From: Chitinophaga pinensis
Lineage (GTDB): Bacteria > Bacteroidota > Bacteroidia > Flavobacteriales_D > Crocinitomicaceae
DNA: 19,093 bases
Assembly (NCBI GenBank): GCA_945868555.1
Contig: CAMBMC010000011.1
Location: 1-19,093 of the forward strand
Reading direction: 5' to 3'
Position numbers and translations under genes: made by a program. Shown here piece after piece: positions 1 to 7,756 of this stretch (position 1 is its first letter; each line of letters opens with the position of its first letter). Below the pieces are notes generated by a model, which saw only the letters and a list, made by a program, of their open reading frames with translations, ran no database searches and was not told the DNA's origin.

Positions 1-591
1 GGGTATTATCGACGTATTCAACATAAAATTGAGTTGCCAAAGGATGCTGCGTTGACGTGTAATTGTGAATCATTGGAGGTAACAAAGGATTCTTATCCAA
101 ATCAACATCGTCCTCTAGCCATTCGCTTGACAAAAAATGGGTTTATTAAGGATGAAGCTACCTTAACTAATTTTTTACTGAGAAAACGCTTGGTGGTTGT
201 GGACGAAGCAGATGGGTATTACATTCAGAATTTAACATCAAGCTCGAAGCATTTAACACCTATTGCGAAAAAGCGATTGGAGGAGCTCGCGTTTTTATTT
301 CGCTCCTTTCTTAAAGATTCTAAGAATGAAAAAGATTATTTTGTCATTTCCTCCATGACGCGAACAGAAACTCAACAGGACGAGATTCGGCGTAAATATC
401 CCAATTCAGCTACCCCGGGTAAATCGACACATTCTTTTGGGGTTTCTTTTGACATTAGTAGAGTAAAATCAATCGGGTCATGTGACGTTTCGCAGCGCGC
501 CTTGATCAAAGCATTGAATCAAATGAGAGACGAAAAGAAAATCTTATTGTGTCCAGAATTTAAGTGCATTCACATAACAGTGATCAATTAA
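1..591 (+). CDS. DUF5715 family protein (peptidase M15-like), 5' end outside window
   Basis: The reading frame is open to the left edge of the window, so the true start probably lies upstream; the first in-window start-like codon is a TTG at 34. Numbering from that TTG, the C-terminal half carries the marks of the DUF5715 family: a helix plus LTPIAKKRLEELA (about 74-86), the SSMTRT strand (106-111), the signature THSFGVSFDI with H133 and D140, and a final CIHITV strand with H180. The H/D/H pattern resembles the zinc ligands of D-Ala-D-Ala carboxypeptidase (M15) folds, so a murein-related or metal-binding role in the periplasm is likely, but activity is not shown. Any signal peptide would be outside the window. 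It converges on the next gene with a 25-bp gap that holds only a small TTTTCGAAAA palindrome and no clear terminator. Confidence 0.8.
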   Translation, partial: GYYRRIQHKIELPKDAALTCNCESLEVTKDSYPNQHRPLAIRLTKNGFIKDEATLTNFLLRKRLVVVDEADGYYIQNLTSSSKHLTPIAKKRLEELAFLFRSFLKDSKNEKDYFVISSMTRTETQQDEIRRKYPNSATPGKSTHSFGVSFDISRVKSIGSCDVSQRALIKALNQMRDEKKILLCPEFKCIHITVIN

Positions 592-616
592 GAATGCATT
601 TTTCGAAAACTATTGA

Positions 617-3115
617 TTAGAAATTCCACTTCATGTTTCGATCGTCCAGCATCGCAAAGGAGATTTTGTAATTGAGCTTTGGTGTAATGTGATTCCCGTC
701 GGAGACCACACCGTACAAGCCAATGCGAAGGCGTCTTCTCGAAAGTTTAAAGTTGCGTTCAAGCCCTGCGAATAGTTCGTAATGCTGCCAATCGAATTCC
801 TTAACATACAATCCACCGACACCAACAACGAGTCCTATACCTGTTTTTTTCATGAACGGAATTTTATTTAGAATAGCTCCGTTGTCGTGATGAACGAAGT
901 GAGCTTCGAAATAAACTTTTTTGGAAGGCAATGATGAATCAAGCCCTTGGAATGAATAGAGCGGATTGGAGAACCAGAATGGATCACTGCGGCGTTGGAA
1001 CTTGAAGTCGGCATCTTTCAAATTTTTAGAACTCAAAAATTTCCCAGAAGTAATGTGATACGATGAAGTGCCTAATGTTCCAATTTTAAATGTTTGTATG
1101 ATGCCAACACGGCCAAATTCGTGATTCACATCACTACCAAACAATACAGGAATGCCACGCTGATAGGTTGCGTAAAAGGTCGGAAACTTAGAACCTAGCA
1201 AAACTTTTCGCTTTGGCTCGCGCATGTATTTTTGATAAGGGGTATAATTCACGGACACTTCGCCTATAAAAGCTTGATAGGATTGAAAGGAGGATGGGTC
1301 ATTGTTGGGAATGGCATTATCGAGAATGTTTAAAAATGTATAACCCTTCAAACTTCGACGTTCTGAAAAGCTTGCCTTTGTATTCAAATAAAACCCATTG
1401 AAAAGTTCATAGTCATGCTCAAGCTCAAGCTCTGTAGCTTCAATGAAGTTGTCGCGTTTATAGATTTGACTGATGGCATCATAACTTCGAATGACATCAA
1501 AATCGTGCGACATTTGTAGTTGCACGGTGCCAAAATGAAAGGGGTCATAGCGATAGCGCCACCAGGTTCGGCCCTTGAGATCCTTGTTGAGAATTCCCAT
1601 GGAAAGTTCGGTATAGGAATCAAGTGTTCGTTCTGATTTCCATTTGCGGAAGTAAAAAAAGCTTGGAGCCACACGTGGACCTGCGATGTACATGGGACGC
1701 GACATAGCTGCCACCGAACTGATGGTCCATTGTGTTTTCAATTCGCGGTTTCGGTGATCGATGCCGAACCACAGCACTTTAAGGGCAGTTACTTTATTGA
1801 AAAGGCCATCTACAGAATCGAGGTATTCCTTTCTGTTTTCATAGTCGCGGATACTGTCCTTCGCCATGATGAATTTCCGCTCCTCTTCTGTAAGCTGCGT
1901 CGTGCGTTGCTGGCTCCAAAATGAACTGTCTTTTTCGTAGGCTTCTTCCGCTGTTACAGCAAGTTCATTGTTGAAGAATTTAGCGGTAAACGAAGCGTTG
2001 AAATTGTAGTTGCTGAAATCGGCAATGGTCTTGCAAACTGATGTTTCGTCTTTGTATTTCACGCCATAGTCCAACTCTTGTTTTGTGAGCACGCAAATGC
2101 TGTCACCGGGATGTTCAAAGGTTTGTCTGATGGTGAAATAATCGTAAACAAGTAGATTGCCTTTATTCATGGTGAGTTCAATTTTTTGAACTAGCCAAAG
2201 GGAATCGATCACCCAGATGTAGCCTTCAAGTGTTGTAGTGGCTGTACTTCGAGGAATGATTTTGATCTTGTGAATTTTTCGGCCATTCTCCACATATTGT
2301 TCCTCTACGCGGTATTTGTAGGAGAGAATGCCCGGTCCAGAAATGGGCGAGCTCACAGGTGATTGGTGCAGGTCATCGAGGTGTAACAAATTCTCGAAGA
2401 AGTTGAAATTCGATTTCACCGTTGTGGTATAATAGAGGTTGCGTATATTTCCACGCTCTTCATACGCATTTCGAACCTCTTTGACTTTATTCGGGGGGAA
2501 GAAGTTGCGAGTGAATTGCACCTCAACGAGGTTCATATTGTTCGCAAGTTCAGTTTGCTTCTTGCGTTGTTCGGCAAATGGATCTGCTATTTCTGGACTG
2601 TTTGGGTCTATAGGTTCATCAGATTTTGATTTTTTTTCGTCCTTCTTTTCTTCTTCCTTGCGATCCAATTTTTCCGTTGCCTTGATGTATCCATCTACGG
2701 TATGAGGGTAGTTCCATGGATTGATTTGATCGCGTTTTCTCACCACTTCTAGCATGATTTCACGACCAGGATTGGTCTTTTTTGCCGAAACATCCACATC
2801 GGCTAAATCCTGAATTTTGGATGGGAAAAGTTGAATGTCCCTCTTCACAGGAATTTCATTTATGGTGATGTAGCTTTCACGATCATCATAGCCCGACGCA
2901 CTGAATACAAGGAAATATTCACCAGGATATAAGCGCAGTTCGTAATAGCCGTTCACATCGGCAAGGGTGCGAAGATCTGCACTGTTTTTTACGAATACTT
3001 TGGCGTGAGGAATAGGAATATTGCGTTCATCTAACACGATTCCACTCAACAATTGTTGAGCAATTGAGTTTCCTGTGAAGAAAATTAGAAGTGTTAGAAA
3101 AAGAAGCTGTTTCAT
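617..3115 (-). CDS. DUF5686 and carboxypeptidase-regulatory-like domain outer membrane protein
   Basis: 832 aa, a normal length for this Bacteroidota family. A signal peptide is obvious (MKQLLFLTLLIFFTGNSIAQ, cut near residue 19-20). Residues about 21-95 form a CarboxypepD_reg-like beta-sandwich (GIVLDERNIPIPHAKVFV, then DVNGYYEL and GEYFLVFSASGYDD), the same plug-proximal domain found at the N-terminus of SusC-like proteins. The rest matches the DUF5686 layout: a periplasmic segment, then many aromatic amphipathic strands ending in aromatic-terminated MKWNF, as expected for an outer-membrane barrel. A lysine/glutamate-rich insert (about 151-190) looks disordered. The function of the family is unknown; a cell-surface or transport role is inferred. 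It starts 114 bp after the small membrane gene, and I saw no convincing promoter in that gap. Confidence 0.92.
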   Translation of the reverse strand: MKQLLFLTLLIFFTGNSIAQQLLSGIVLDERNIPIPHAKVFVKNSADLRTLADVNGYYELRLYPGEYFLVFSASGYDDRESYITINEIPVKRDIQLFPSKIQDLADVDVSAKKTNPGREIMLEVVRKRDQINPWNYPHTVDGYIKATEKLDRKEEEKKDEKKSKSDEPIDPNSPEIADPFAEQRKKQTELANNMNLVEVQFTRNFFPPNKVKEVRNAYEERGNIRNLYYTTTVKSNFNFFENLLHLDDLHQSPVSSPISGPGILSYKYRVEEQYVENGRKIHKIKIIPRSTATTTLEGYIWVIDSLWLVQKIELTMNKGNLLVYDYFTIRQTFEHPGDSICVLTKQELDYGVKYKDETSVCKTIADFSNYNFNASFTAKFFNNELAVTAEEAYEKDSSFWSQQRTTQLTEEERKFIMAKDSIRDYENRKEYLDSVDGLFNKVTALKVLWFGIDHRNRELKTQWTISSVAAMSRPMYIAGPRVAPSFFYFRKWKSERTLDSYTELSMGILNKDLKGRTWWRYRYDPFHFGTVQLQMSHDFDVIRSYDAISQIYKRDNFIEATELELEHDYELFNGFYLNTKASFSERRSLKGYTFLNILDNAIPNNDPSSFQSYQAFIGEVSVNYTPYQKYMREPKRKVLLGSKFPTFYATYQRGIPVLFGSDVNHEFGRVGIIQTFKIGTLGTSSYHITSGKFLSSKNLKDADFKFQRRSDPFWFSNPLYSFQGLDSSLPSKKVYFEAHFVHHDNGAILNKIPFMKKTGIGLVVGVGGLYVKEFDWQHYELFAGLERNFKLSRRRLRIGLYGVVSDGNHITPKLNYKISFAMLDDRNMKWNF

Positions 3116-3229
3116 TTATTGCAACCTATGACAATCAAGTTAGGGTAAAAGTTACTCCTTGGATTTCGTTTAATATTTTAATTTCCAATACTGTATAAAC
3201 GCAGGAAAAGAATTAAAGTTTCTTATGCC

Positions 3230-3460
3230 TTACTTTCCTTGTTGTTTCGCTTGTTGTTCTTGTAAATAGGCAAGGTGTTTTTCCATGCGTTTCATCATCC
3301 AGCGTTTGAAGAAATACATGCCAAAGGCGCTCACGACGAAGAAATAGTAGAATCCCCACTTTTTAATTCCTTGAGTAAATGATAAATAGGTAATTGTGAC
3401 CAAAAGCACGCATCCTGCAAGGAGCCAGAAATACGACATGATTTTATTGTAAAATTGCAT
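3230..3460 (-). CDS. small two-helix inner-membrane protein, function unknown
   Basis: 76 aa starting MQFYNKIMSYFWLL. There are two hydrophobic helices (about 8-26 and 36-48), separated by a short polar loop and followed by a basic, glutamine-rich cytoplasmic tail (FKRWMMKRMEKHLAYLQEQQ). The frame extends six codons upstream to a TTG at 3478, but that TTG lies inside a perfect TATCTTTG -7 box, so the ATG at 3460 is the more credible start (a second candidate is the ATG at 3439). It sits 46 bp downstream of lptC on the same strand. I do not recognise a named family; topology and composition are all that can be stated. Confidence 0.65.
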   Translation of the reverse strand: MQFYNKIMSYFWLLAGCVLLVTITYLSFTQGIKKWGFYYFFVVSAFGMYFFKRWMMKRMEKHLAYLQEQQAKQQGK

Positions 3461-3475
3461 CAGATTAATTTTTGT

Positions 3476-3483
3476 CAAAGATA
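3476..3483 (-). promoter_or_regulatory. -7 box TATCTTTG ahead of small membrane gene
   Basis: A perfect match to the Bacteroidota -7 consensus TAnnTTTG on the minus strand, placing the transcript start near 3470, about 10 nt before the ATG at 3460. No TTG-type -33 element is visible at 17-23 bp upstream, so strength is uncertain. The same octamer is used at the coaX and tRNA-Phe promoters. Confidence 0.5.
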
Positions 3484-3506
3484 ATTGATTCTATGAAGTT
3501 CATGTT

Positions 3507-4070
3507 TTATTTGCCTAAAGCAATCTTTCCGTATGGTTTTAAAAATTCATATTCGGAAAAATCTTGTTTTGTGCGTATGCCTTTGCCGTAAAGTACATCA
3601 TCCGGACCGCGAACAACCACGTTTGAGGGTGTGTAGATGGAACTGTCACGCTGGTTCCAAAAGAGGATTTCTGTTTCCATGCGTTGTTTTTTCGCATGAT
3701 TGAAGAGTTGAACAGAGTCACGAACGAACATCGTTCCTTGCGTATAATTGACCTCTCCATACAAGGCCGTCAAGGTCGATGCAATTTTCCCGTCTGCGGA
3801 AAAGAAATTCACCTTCACACCATCCTTCAGTTTCGTAATGGATTCGGGAGTGGAATAAGATTCGGCAATAGCGGCATATACCTCAACGCGCGCATAGCCT
3901 GAATCGGTATAAAATACCCGAAGGTTCTTTGTGACTTCTTTTGGGGCTTTTGGATCGTAGGTCACCTTTTGGATGGACTCCAAATCGTTCACGCATGAAA
4001 AAAGAAATCCTGCCAGCACTAAACTGACAGGAATCTTTAAATGTTTACTTATATTTTTTGTGATGCTCAC
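3507..4070 (-). CDS. lptC: LPS export ABC transporter periplasmic protein LptC (lipoprotein type)
   Basis: 187 aa. LptC is the bitopic component that passes lipopolysaccharide from the LptB2FG extractor to LptA in the periplasm. Here the N-terminus is a lipoprotein signal with lipobox LFSC (lipidated Cys26) instead of a single membrane helix, as is usual in Bacteroidota. The body shows the repeated short beta strands of the LptC/OstA fold (residues about 60-180), including VKVNFFSADGKIASTLTALYGEV and a second repeat ending in NVVVRGPDDVLYGKGIRTKQD. The start is a GTG at 4070, separated by one base from the stop of the preceding TPR gene (TAA-A-GTG), which implies translational coupling. No alternative ATG is available in frame near this position. 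Confidence 0.9.
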   Translation of the reverse strand: MSITKNISKHLKIPVSLVLAGFLFSCVNDLESIQKVTYDPKAPKEVTKNLRVFYTDSGYARVEVYAAIAESYSTPESITKLKDGVKVNFFSADGKIASTLTALYGEVNYTQGTMFVRDSVQLFNHAKKQRMETEILFWNQRDSSIYTPSNVVVRGPDDVLYGKGIRTKQDFSEYEFLKPYGKIALGK

Positions 4071-4071
4071 T

Positions 4072-5319
4072 TTATTTTGAAACGGTCACATTCCAGCAGC
4101 TTAGGTTAATGCTGCTAATTCCAGCATCAAACCATTCGCCATCTGTAGGACCTGCAGCGCGGTATTTTGCAGCTGCTCCACCTTGACCTGCTTGATCTGC
4201 CAATCGCGCGGCATACAAGTAGTTTGCTTTTCGTTCAATCGTTGATGAACCACAGCCGTTTGCCAATTTTGCCACACATTGTGCTGCAAGGTACAAGGCT
4301 TCACTTCTGTTCTCACCGGTGATCCCCATTGCCGTTGAATACGCCGCGTTGTAACTGCCAGAATTGAATTGAGTGTTTGCAATCATGTATTCAATCTCTT
4401 CAATTTTAGCAGATTCAGTTGTCATCGTTTTTGCTTCTTTGAAAGCTGCAACGGCTTCGCTGTATCGTTTTTTAGAGACCAATAAACGCGCTTTTGCTAA
4501 TTTTCCATCCAAAGATGGGTCGATCATGTTCAATGTATCCACCAACATTTCATATTCTTTGGCATCCGTGCATTTCTTCGTTTCCAAAAGTGTCATGAAG
4601 TTCACAACGGCTTTCTTTTTCATTTCTTTGTCCTGTGGCAAAGTCGCAAGGAAACTTTTCAAATCTGGAAGGATATCTTCGCAAGAACGAACGATATTGT
4701 TGAAATACGTAGTGATGTTCTCCTGAGTTTTTGCAGACATCTTTAAATCATTCACCATCTTCGATAGACTGAAGTAATCAGAGATCATTCGTTTTTTCAG
4801 TTCCGTCTTTTTCGCAGCATCTACACATTCTGTGAATAAGTTGTACAGATTTGAATAATACAAGTTCACTTGGGTTTCGCTTGGTGTAGCGCCAACTTTT
4901 GTGATCCCACGTGTAAACAAAACATCTGCAGCGGCGCGATTTGGTTTCGAGGATTGAATCATGTAAGATGCACGAGCAAGGTCATTTGTTTGATCGTAAA
5001 AACCTTTTAGTTCGGCACGCTCATACACACCAATAATGGTGTCAATGTAGGCTGTTTTCTTGACCTTATCGGTTTCAGCACTAATTGTGTTACGAATGGA
5101 GCCAATCATACGGTCGTAGTTGGCTTTGTCGTAGTTTCCACAAATTGCTTCACCTTTAATGTAGTACGCAGATGCTCCTGCATAATTTTTAATTTTCAAG
5201 TCTTCACCCGCCAAAAAACGCATGCGTTTGCATTCGCGTTCTTGCTCAGTTTCTTCTTGAGAATACGCACTTAAACTAACAAGTACTAGAGCGGATAAGA
5301 GTAATTTTTGAAGTTTCAT
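4072..5319 (-). CDS. exported TPR-like repeat protein
   Basis: 415 aa with a signal peptide (MKLQKLLLSALVLVSLSAYSQ). After that it is almost wholly helical, with TPR-like helix pairs that are clearest at residues about 270-400 (AKARLLVSKKRYSEAVAAFKEA, then IANTQFNSGSYNAAYSTAMGI, then ERKANYLYAARLADQAG). The ERKAxYxxAAxxA stretch is, from memory, typical of a conserved Bacteroidota exported TPR family found next to coaX and lptC. It probably acts as a periplasmic protein-protein scaffold; the partner is unknown. It lies 11 bp after the beta-barrel gene and 1 bp before lptC, so it is the third gene of the coaX operon. Confidence 0.85.
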   Translation of the reverse strand: MKLQKLLLSALVLVSLSAYSQEETEQERECKRMRFLAGEDLKIKNYAGASAYYIKGEAICGNYDKANYDRMIGSIRNTISAETDKVKKTAYIDTIIGVYERAELKGFYDQTNDLARASYMIQSSKPNRAAADVLFTRGITKVGATPSETQVNLYYSNLYNLFTECVDAAKKTELKKRMISDYFSLSKMVNDLKMSAKTQENITTYFNNIVRSCEDILPDLKSFLATLPQDKEMKKKAVVNFMTLLETKKCTDAKEYEMLVDTLNMIDPSLDGKLAKARLLVSKKRYSEAVAAFKEAKTMTTESAKIEEIEYMIANTQFNSGSYNAAYSTAMGITGENRSEALYLAAQCVAKLANGCGSSTIERKANYLYAARLADQAGQGGAAAKYRAAGPTDGEWFDAGISSINLSCWNVTVSK

Positions 5320-5330
5320 TTTCGTTAAGT

Positions 5331-6677
5331 TTAATCCAGTTTACGTTTTCTGAACCAGCGATCAAAGTTTGATGGTGCTAAGGTAATACCAAAATTAAGA
5401 CCGATGTATTTTTGATTCAGTGAATTTGATGAACCCGCCTCTCTTTTTCCAAGTGAAACCCCAAGGTTTACTGAAGAAAGTGACTTTGTCGTCAAAATCG
5501 GGATTCCAAAACCAAATGTCATGCCAAAGTCGGTCATTTGAGTTCCGTTGTAACTGTAAGGCAAGGTATATTGGTAATAGCCAACGCGGTATCTTACGGT
5601 TTCAAAAAATCCAACCACTGCAGCTTTATCTAAAAAGTCGCGCTCAGGAATAAATTGAACACCCACATTGATTCTCGTTGAGTTTAAAAAGGTAAGTCCA
5701 GGATTCAAGTCATCGCGGTAAGCGCTCCAATCGGTCAGGCCATAGTTGAAGTGAAGTGCGAGTTCTGACTCACGAATGCGATTTCCTTTTTTCTCCGATT
5801 CAAAGCCAAGTGTATAACTCAAACCAATCGTGTAGGTTGGCGCCATGCGAATTGTCCCGCGAACGTTTGTATTCTGATAAATCGTGTCGTAAGATCTTGG
5901 GTCAAAGACATTCGGCGCATAAAACAAGTATTCGTCTTTTTTCACGCCTAAATTCTGGGCTGGCTCAAATGTTCCCGCCAATGTGATGACGTTCTTGTCA
6001 TTGATTTTTAAGCGCATGTTTGTCCCTAGTTCATAGTAAAACGCACTTGTTGTTAATACATTGCGATCTACTCCGCCAGAGAATTGCGACAATTTAATGA
6101 CTTGACTCCGACGTTCGTTTGTGGCAATGCCAAAGAGATATCCAGCGTTTCCGCCAACAGACCATTTGAATGATTTCAGGTTTATGAGGTTTGCACTGCC
6201 TCCAACAAACACAAGTTGTGACCCTCCTTTTCCTAAGTACGTGTACTTGATGGAATCAGTGCCCACAGCCATTCGGTCATAAAGCTCGTATCCTTTGCGT
6301 GCAAATGGTTTTAGTCCGAAAGCAATGCCGAAATTCTTCTTCACCGGAATACCCATCACAAAGTGATTGAGCATTGCTGTACCTGAAAACACACTCGCGT
6401 CACCATCGTTTTGAAATAACATTTTCGATTCAATGCCTATCGACAATAAGGGCTGACCTGTTCCGTACGTGTTGTATGCCGATGGATTGTAAAAATTTAG
6501 TACCGTAGAATCAAAAACTGTAGCTGAGCAATTGCCCATGCCAGAAAAGACATAATGATCTGGGTTTGCGCGCTCACCAAGTCCATAACTCGAGTAGGGG
6601 GAGTTGATGGTGTATTGGGCAGACGCTGAATAAGCGAAGATCAGTAGTAGAAGGGTGAGAAGTTTAGTACGCAACAT
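5331..6677 (-). CDS. outer membrane beta-barrel protein downstream of coaX
   Basis: 448 aa. The signal peptide MLRTKLLTLLLLIFAYSASA ends before QYTINSPYSSYGLGE, a short motif seen at the mature N-terminus of a conserved Bacteroidota outer-membrane family. The remainder is a succession of glycine- and aromatic-rich amphipathic strands (for example FGIAFGLKPFARKGYELYDR, VGFFETVRYRVGYYQYTLPY, MTFGFGIPILTTKSLSSVNLG) consistent with a FadL/PorV-like or generic 14-strand barrel. I chose the ATG at 6677 because the signal peptide begins there. The frame could also start at ATG 6695 or 6701, which would deepen the overlap with coaX from 14 bp to 32-38 bp. Ligand and role are unknown. Confidence 0.85.
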   Translation of the reverse strand: MLRTKLLTLLLLIFAYSASAQYTINSPYSSYGLGERANPDHYVFSGMGNCSATVFDSTVLNFYNPSAYNTYGTGQPLLSIGIESKMLFQNDGDASVFSGTAMLNHFVMGIPVKKNFGIAFGLKPFARKGYELYDRMAVGTDSIKYTYLGKGGSQLVFVGGSANLINLKSFKWSVGGNAGYLFGIATNERRSQVIKLSQFSGGVDRNVLTTSAFYYELGTNMRLKINDKNVITLAGTFEPAQNLGVKKDEYLFYAPNVFDPRSYDTIYQNTNVRGTIRMAPTYTIGLSYTLGFESEKKGNRIRESELALHFNYGLTDWSAYRDDLNPGLTFLNSTRINVGVQFIPERDFLDKAAVVGFFETVRYRVGYYQYTLPYSYNGTQMTDFGMTFGFGIPILTTKSLSSVNLGVSLGKREAGSSNSLNQKYIGLNFGITLAPSNFDRWFRKRKLD

Positions 6678-7398
6678 GGCACAAATAGATTTCATAAACA
6701 CCCTTTAAGGTTAAATTTGGGTCAGCAAAGATGTCATTTTTTCCTTCAAAATCAAAGTAATCGACATCTCCGCCGGTCATAAAAAAAGTTAAGTCTAGAC
6801 CAAATGCCGAACGGTATTTATCCATCATCCCCTTTATTTCTATATCCAATCCTTGAATTACTCCAGCGGCCATTGAAGTCATCGTATCTTTTCCGATGAA
6901 TGATTCTTGGGAATGTGTATCAACCAGTGGCAGTTTAGCAGTGAAATCGTGCAAGGCCTTGTAACGCAAATCGATTCCGGGGCTGATTGATCCGCCGATA
7001 TATTCACCACCTTCAACAAGATCAAACTTCATGCATGTGCCTATGTCAATCGCCACTGCGTTTGAGGTTTTTTTCAAGGAATGGATGGCCACCGCATTGC
7101 AAAGTCGGTCCATGCCTAATGATTCAGGACTATGGTACGCATTTCGAATGGGTAGCGGAGAGTTGGTATTGATGATTGTAAGGTTTGTTGAAAGCGAATG
7201 AACGAATACATTAAATTCTTCACTAGCGACGCTGCACAGCACTAGCTTTGAATTCAGAGGGATCATTTCATGAATTTCGCTCCAACGAGATTTGTCACTT
7301 GTGGGCACGCGTCGAACGTTTTTGAGCTCCCCATTTTCAAAGAGGCCAACTTTCACCGAAGTATTTCCGGCATCGAGGACATAGATGTTTTCGTTCAT
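6664..7398 (-). CDS. coaX: type III pantothenate kinase
   Basis: Catalyses ATP-dependent phosphorylation of pantothenate, the first committed step of coenzyme A synthesis, in the cytoplasm. 244 aa, normal for CoaX. The ASKHA-fold motifs are all present: N-terminal phosphate loop DAGNTSVKVGLF (about 9-20), PESLGMDRLCNAVA with the conserved G-x-D-R, the second phosphate motif AIDIGTCMKFDLV with its catalytic aspartate, GGSISPGIDLRYKALHDFTAKLP, and the adenosine-side TGGDVDYF near the C-terminus. The frame reaches a TTG at 7410, but this lies in the -7 box, so the ATG at 7398 is preferred. It is the first gene of the operon coaX, barrel protein, TPR protein, lptC. Confidence 0.96.
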   Translation of the reverse strand: MNENIYVLDAGNTSVKVGLFENGELKNVRRVPTSDKSRWSEIHEMIPLNSKLVLCSVASEEFNVFVHSLSTNLTIINTNSPLPIRNAYHSPESLGMDRLCNAVAIHSLKKTSNAVAIDIGTCMKFDLVEGGEYIGGSISPGIDLRYKALHDFTAKLPLVDTHSQESFIGKDTMTSMAAGVIQGLDIEIKGMMDKYRSAFGLDLTFFMTGGDVDYFDFEGKNDIFADPNLTLKGVYEIYLCHVAY

Positions 7399-7407
7399 AT
7401 TTGCCTT

Positions 7408-7415
7408 CAAAGATA
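7408..7415 (-). promoter_or_regulatory. -7 box of the coaX operon promoter
   Basis: TATCTTTG on the minus strand, a perfect TAnnTTTG. The distance from its last base to the coaX ATG is only 9 nt, so the leader would be about 4-6 nt, nearly leaderless. The nearest upstream TTG is 11 bp away, too close for a standard -33 element, so the upstream half of the promoter is weak or absent. Confidence 0.5.
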
Positions 7416-7444
7416 CATGATGTTGTCAAAAAAAATGCGCTTCA

Positions 7445-7477
7445 TTTGTCGTTCATCGATTTAAGTTATTATCTTTG
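7445..7477 (+). promoter_or_regulatory. tRNA-Phe promoter (TTTG -33, TATCTTTG -7)
   Basis: TTTG at 7445-7448 and TATCTTTG at 7470-7477 are separated by 21 bp, matching the Bacteroidota sigma-A promoter. Predicted initiation is near 7484, about 11 nt before the mature tRNA 5' end. Confidence 0.75.
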
Positions 7478-7494
7478 CCCCCACAAAACGGTTA

Positions 7495-7567
7495 GGTGAT
7501 GTAGCTCAGTCGGTAGAGCAAAGGACTGAAAATCCTTGTGTCGGCGGTTCGATTCCGTCCATCACCA
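7495..7567 (+). tRNA. tRNA-Phe (anticodon GAA)
   Basis: A 73-nt cloverleaf that folds fully. Acceptor GGTGATG/CATCACC (7495-7501 with 7560-7566), D-stem GCTC/GAGC (7504-7507 with 7516-7519), anticodon stem AAGGA/TCCTT (7521-7525 with 7533-7537) with loop CTGAAAA giving anticodon GAA at 7528-7530, five-base variable loop GTGTC, T-stem GGCGG/CCGTC around TTCGATT, and discriminator A at 7567. The 3' CCA is not encoded (the sequence continues CTA), so it must be added by tRNA nucleotidyltransferase. Confidence 0.98.
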
Positions 7568-7569
7568 CT

Positions 7570-7669
7570 AAAACAGAGCGAGAGTGAAGTGCGAGAGCGC
7601 TGAAACTCCACTCTGTTTTTCTTCGCTCTCACATCTTGTCCCGATACTTCGGGACTCCTTCTCGCTCTT
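7570..7669 (+). repeat. hairpin-rich intergenic repeat, copy 1
   Basis: About 100 bp directly behind the tRNA, packed with inverted repeats. AAAACAGAG (7570-7578) faces CTCTGTTTT (7611-7619), which is followed by a T-run and may also terminate the tRNA transcript. GAGAGTGAAG (7580-7589) faces CTTCGCTCTC (7621-7630) with one G-T pair. GAGCGAGA (7576-7583) faces TCTCGCTC (7660-7667). A perfect hairpin GTCCCGA-TACT-TCGGGAC lies at 7638-7655. The outer and inner pairings are partly mutually exclusive. The same block order recurs in copy 2. The CCCGATACTTCGGG hairpin is one I recall as frequent in intergenic DNA of Flavobacteriia, but I cannot count it here. Confidence 0.65.
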
Positions 7670-7756
7670 TTCTAGGATTTACTGGTTTTAAATCCCAATA
7701 TTTATCGCCCTTTAAATCAGAACAAAAGTTCGATATTTCAGACCTTTTTCCCACGA

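Noticed and set aside
597..612. TTTTCGAAAA palindrome between two convergent genes as a terminator
   Set aside because: Too short and without a loop; may be chance in AT-rich sequence.
2439..2705. Plus-strand frames antisense to the large DUF5686 gene and similar frames inside other genes
   Set aside because: All lie wholly within well-supported genes, lack signals or motifs and mirror the codon pattern of the real strand.
7495..7567. tRNA-Phe as an integration site for a genomic island
   Set aside because: There is no integrase nearby and no second copy of the tRNA 3' end; the following DNA is repeats and a normal gene.
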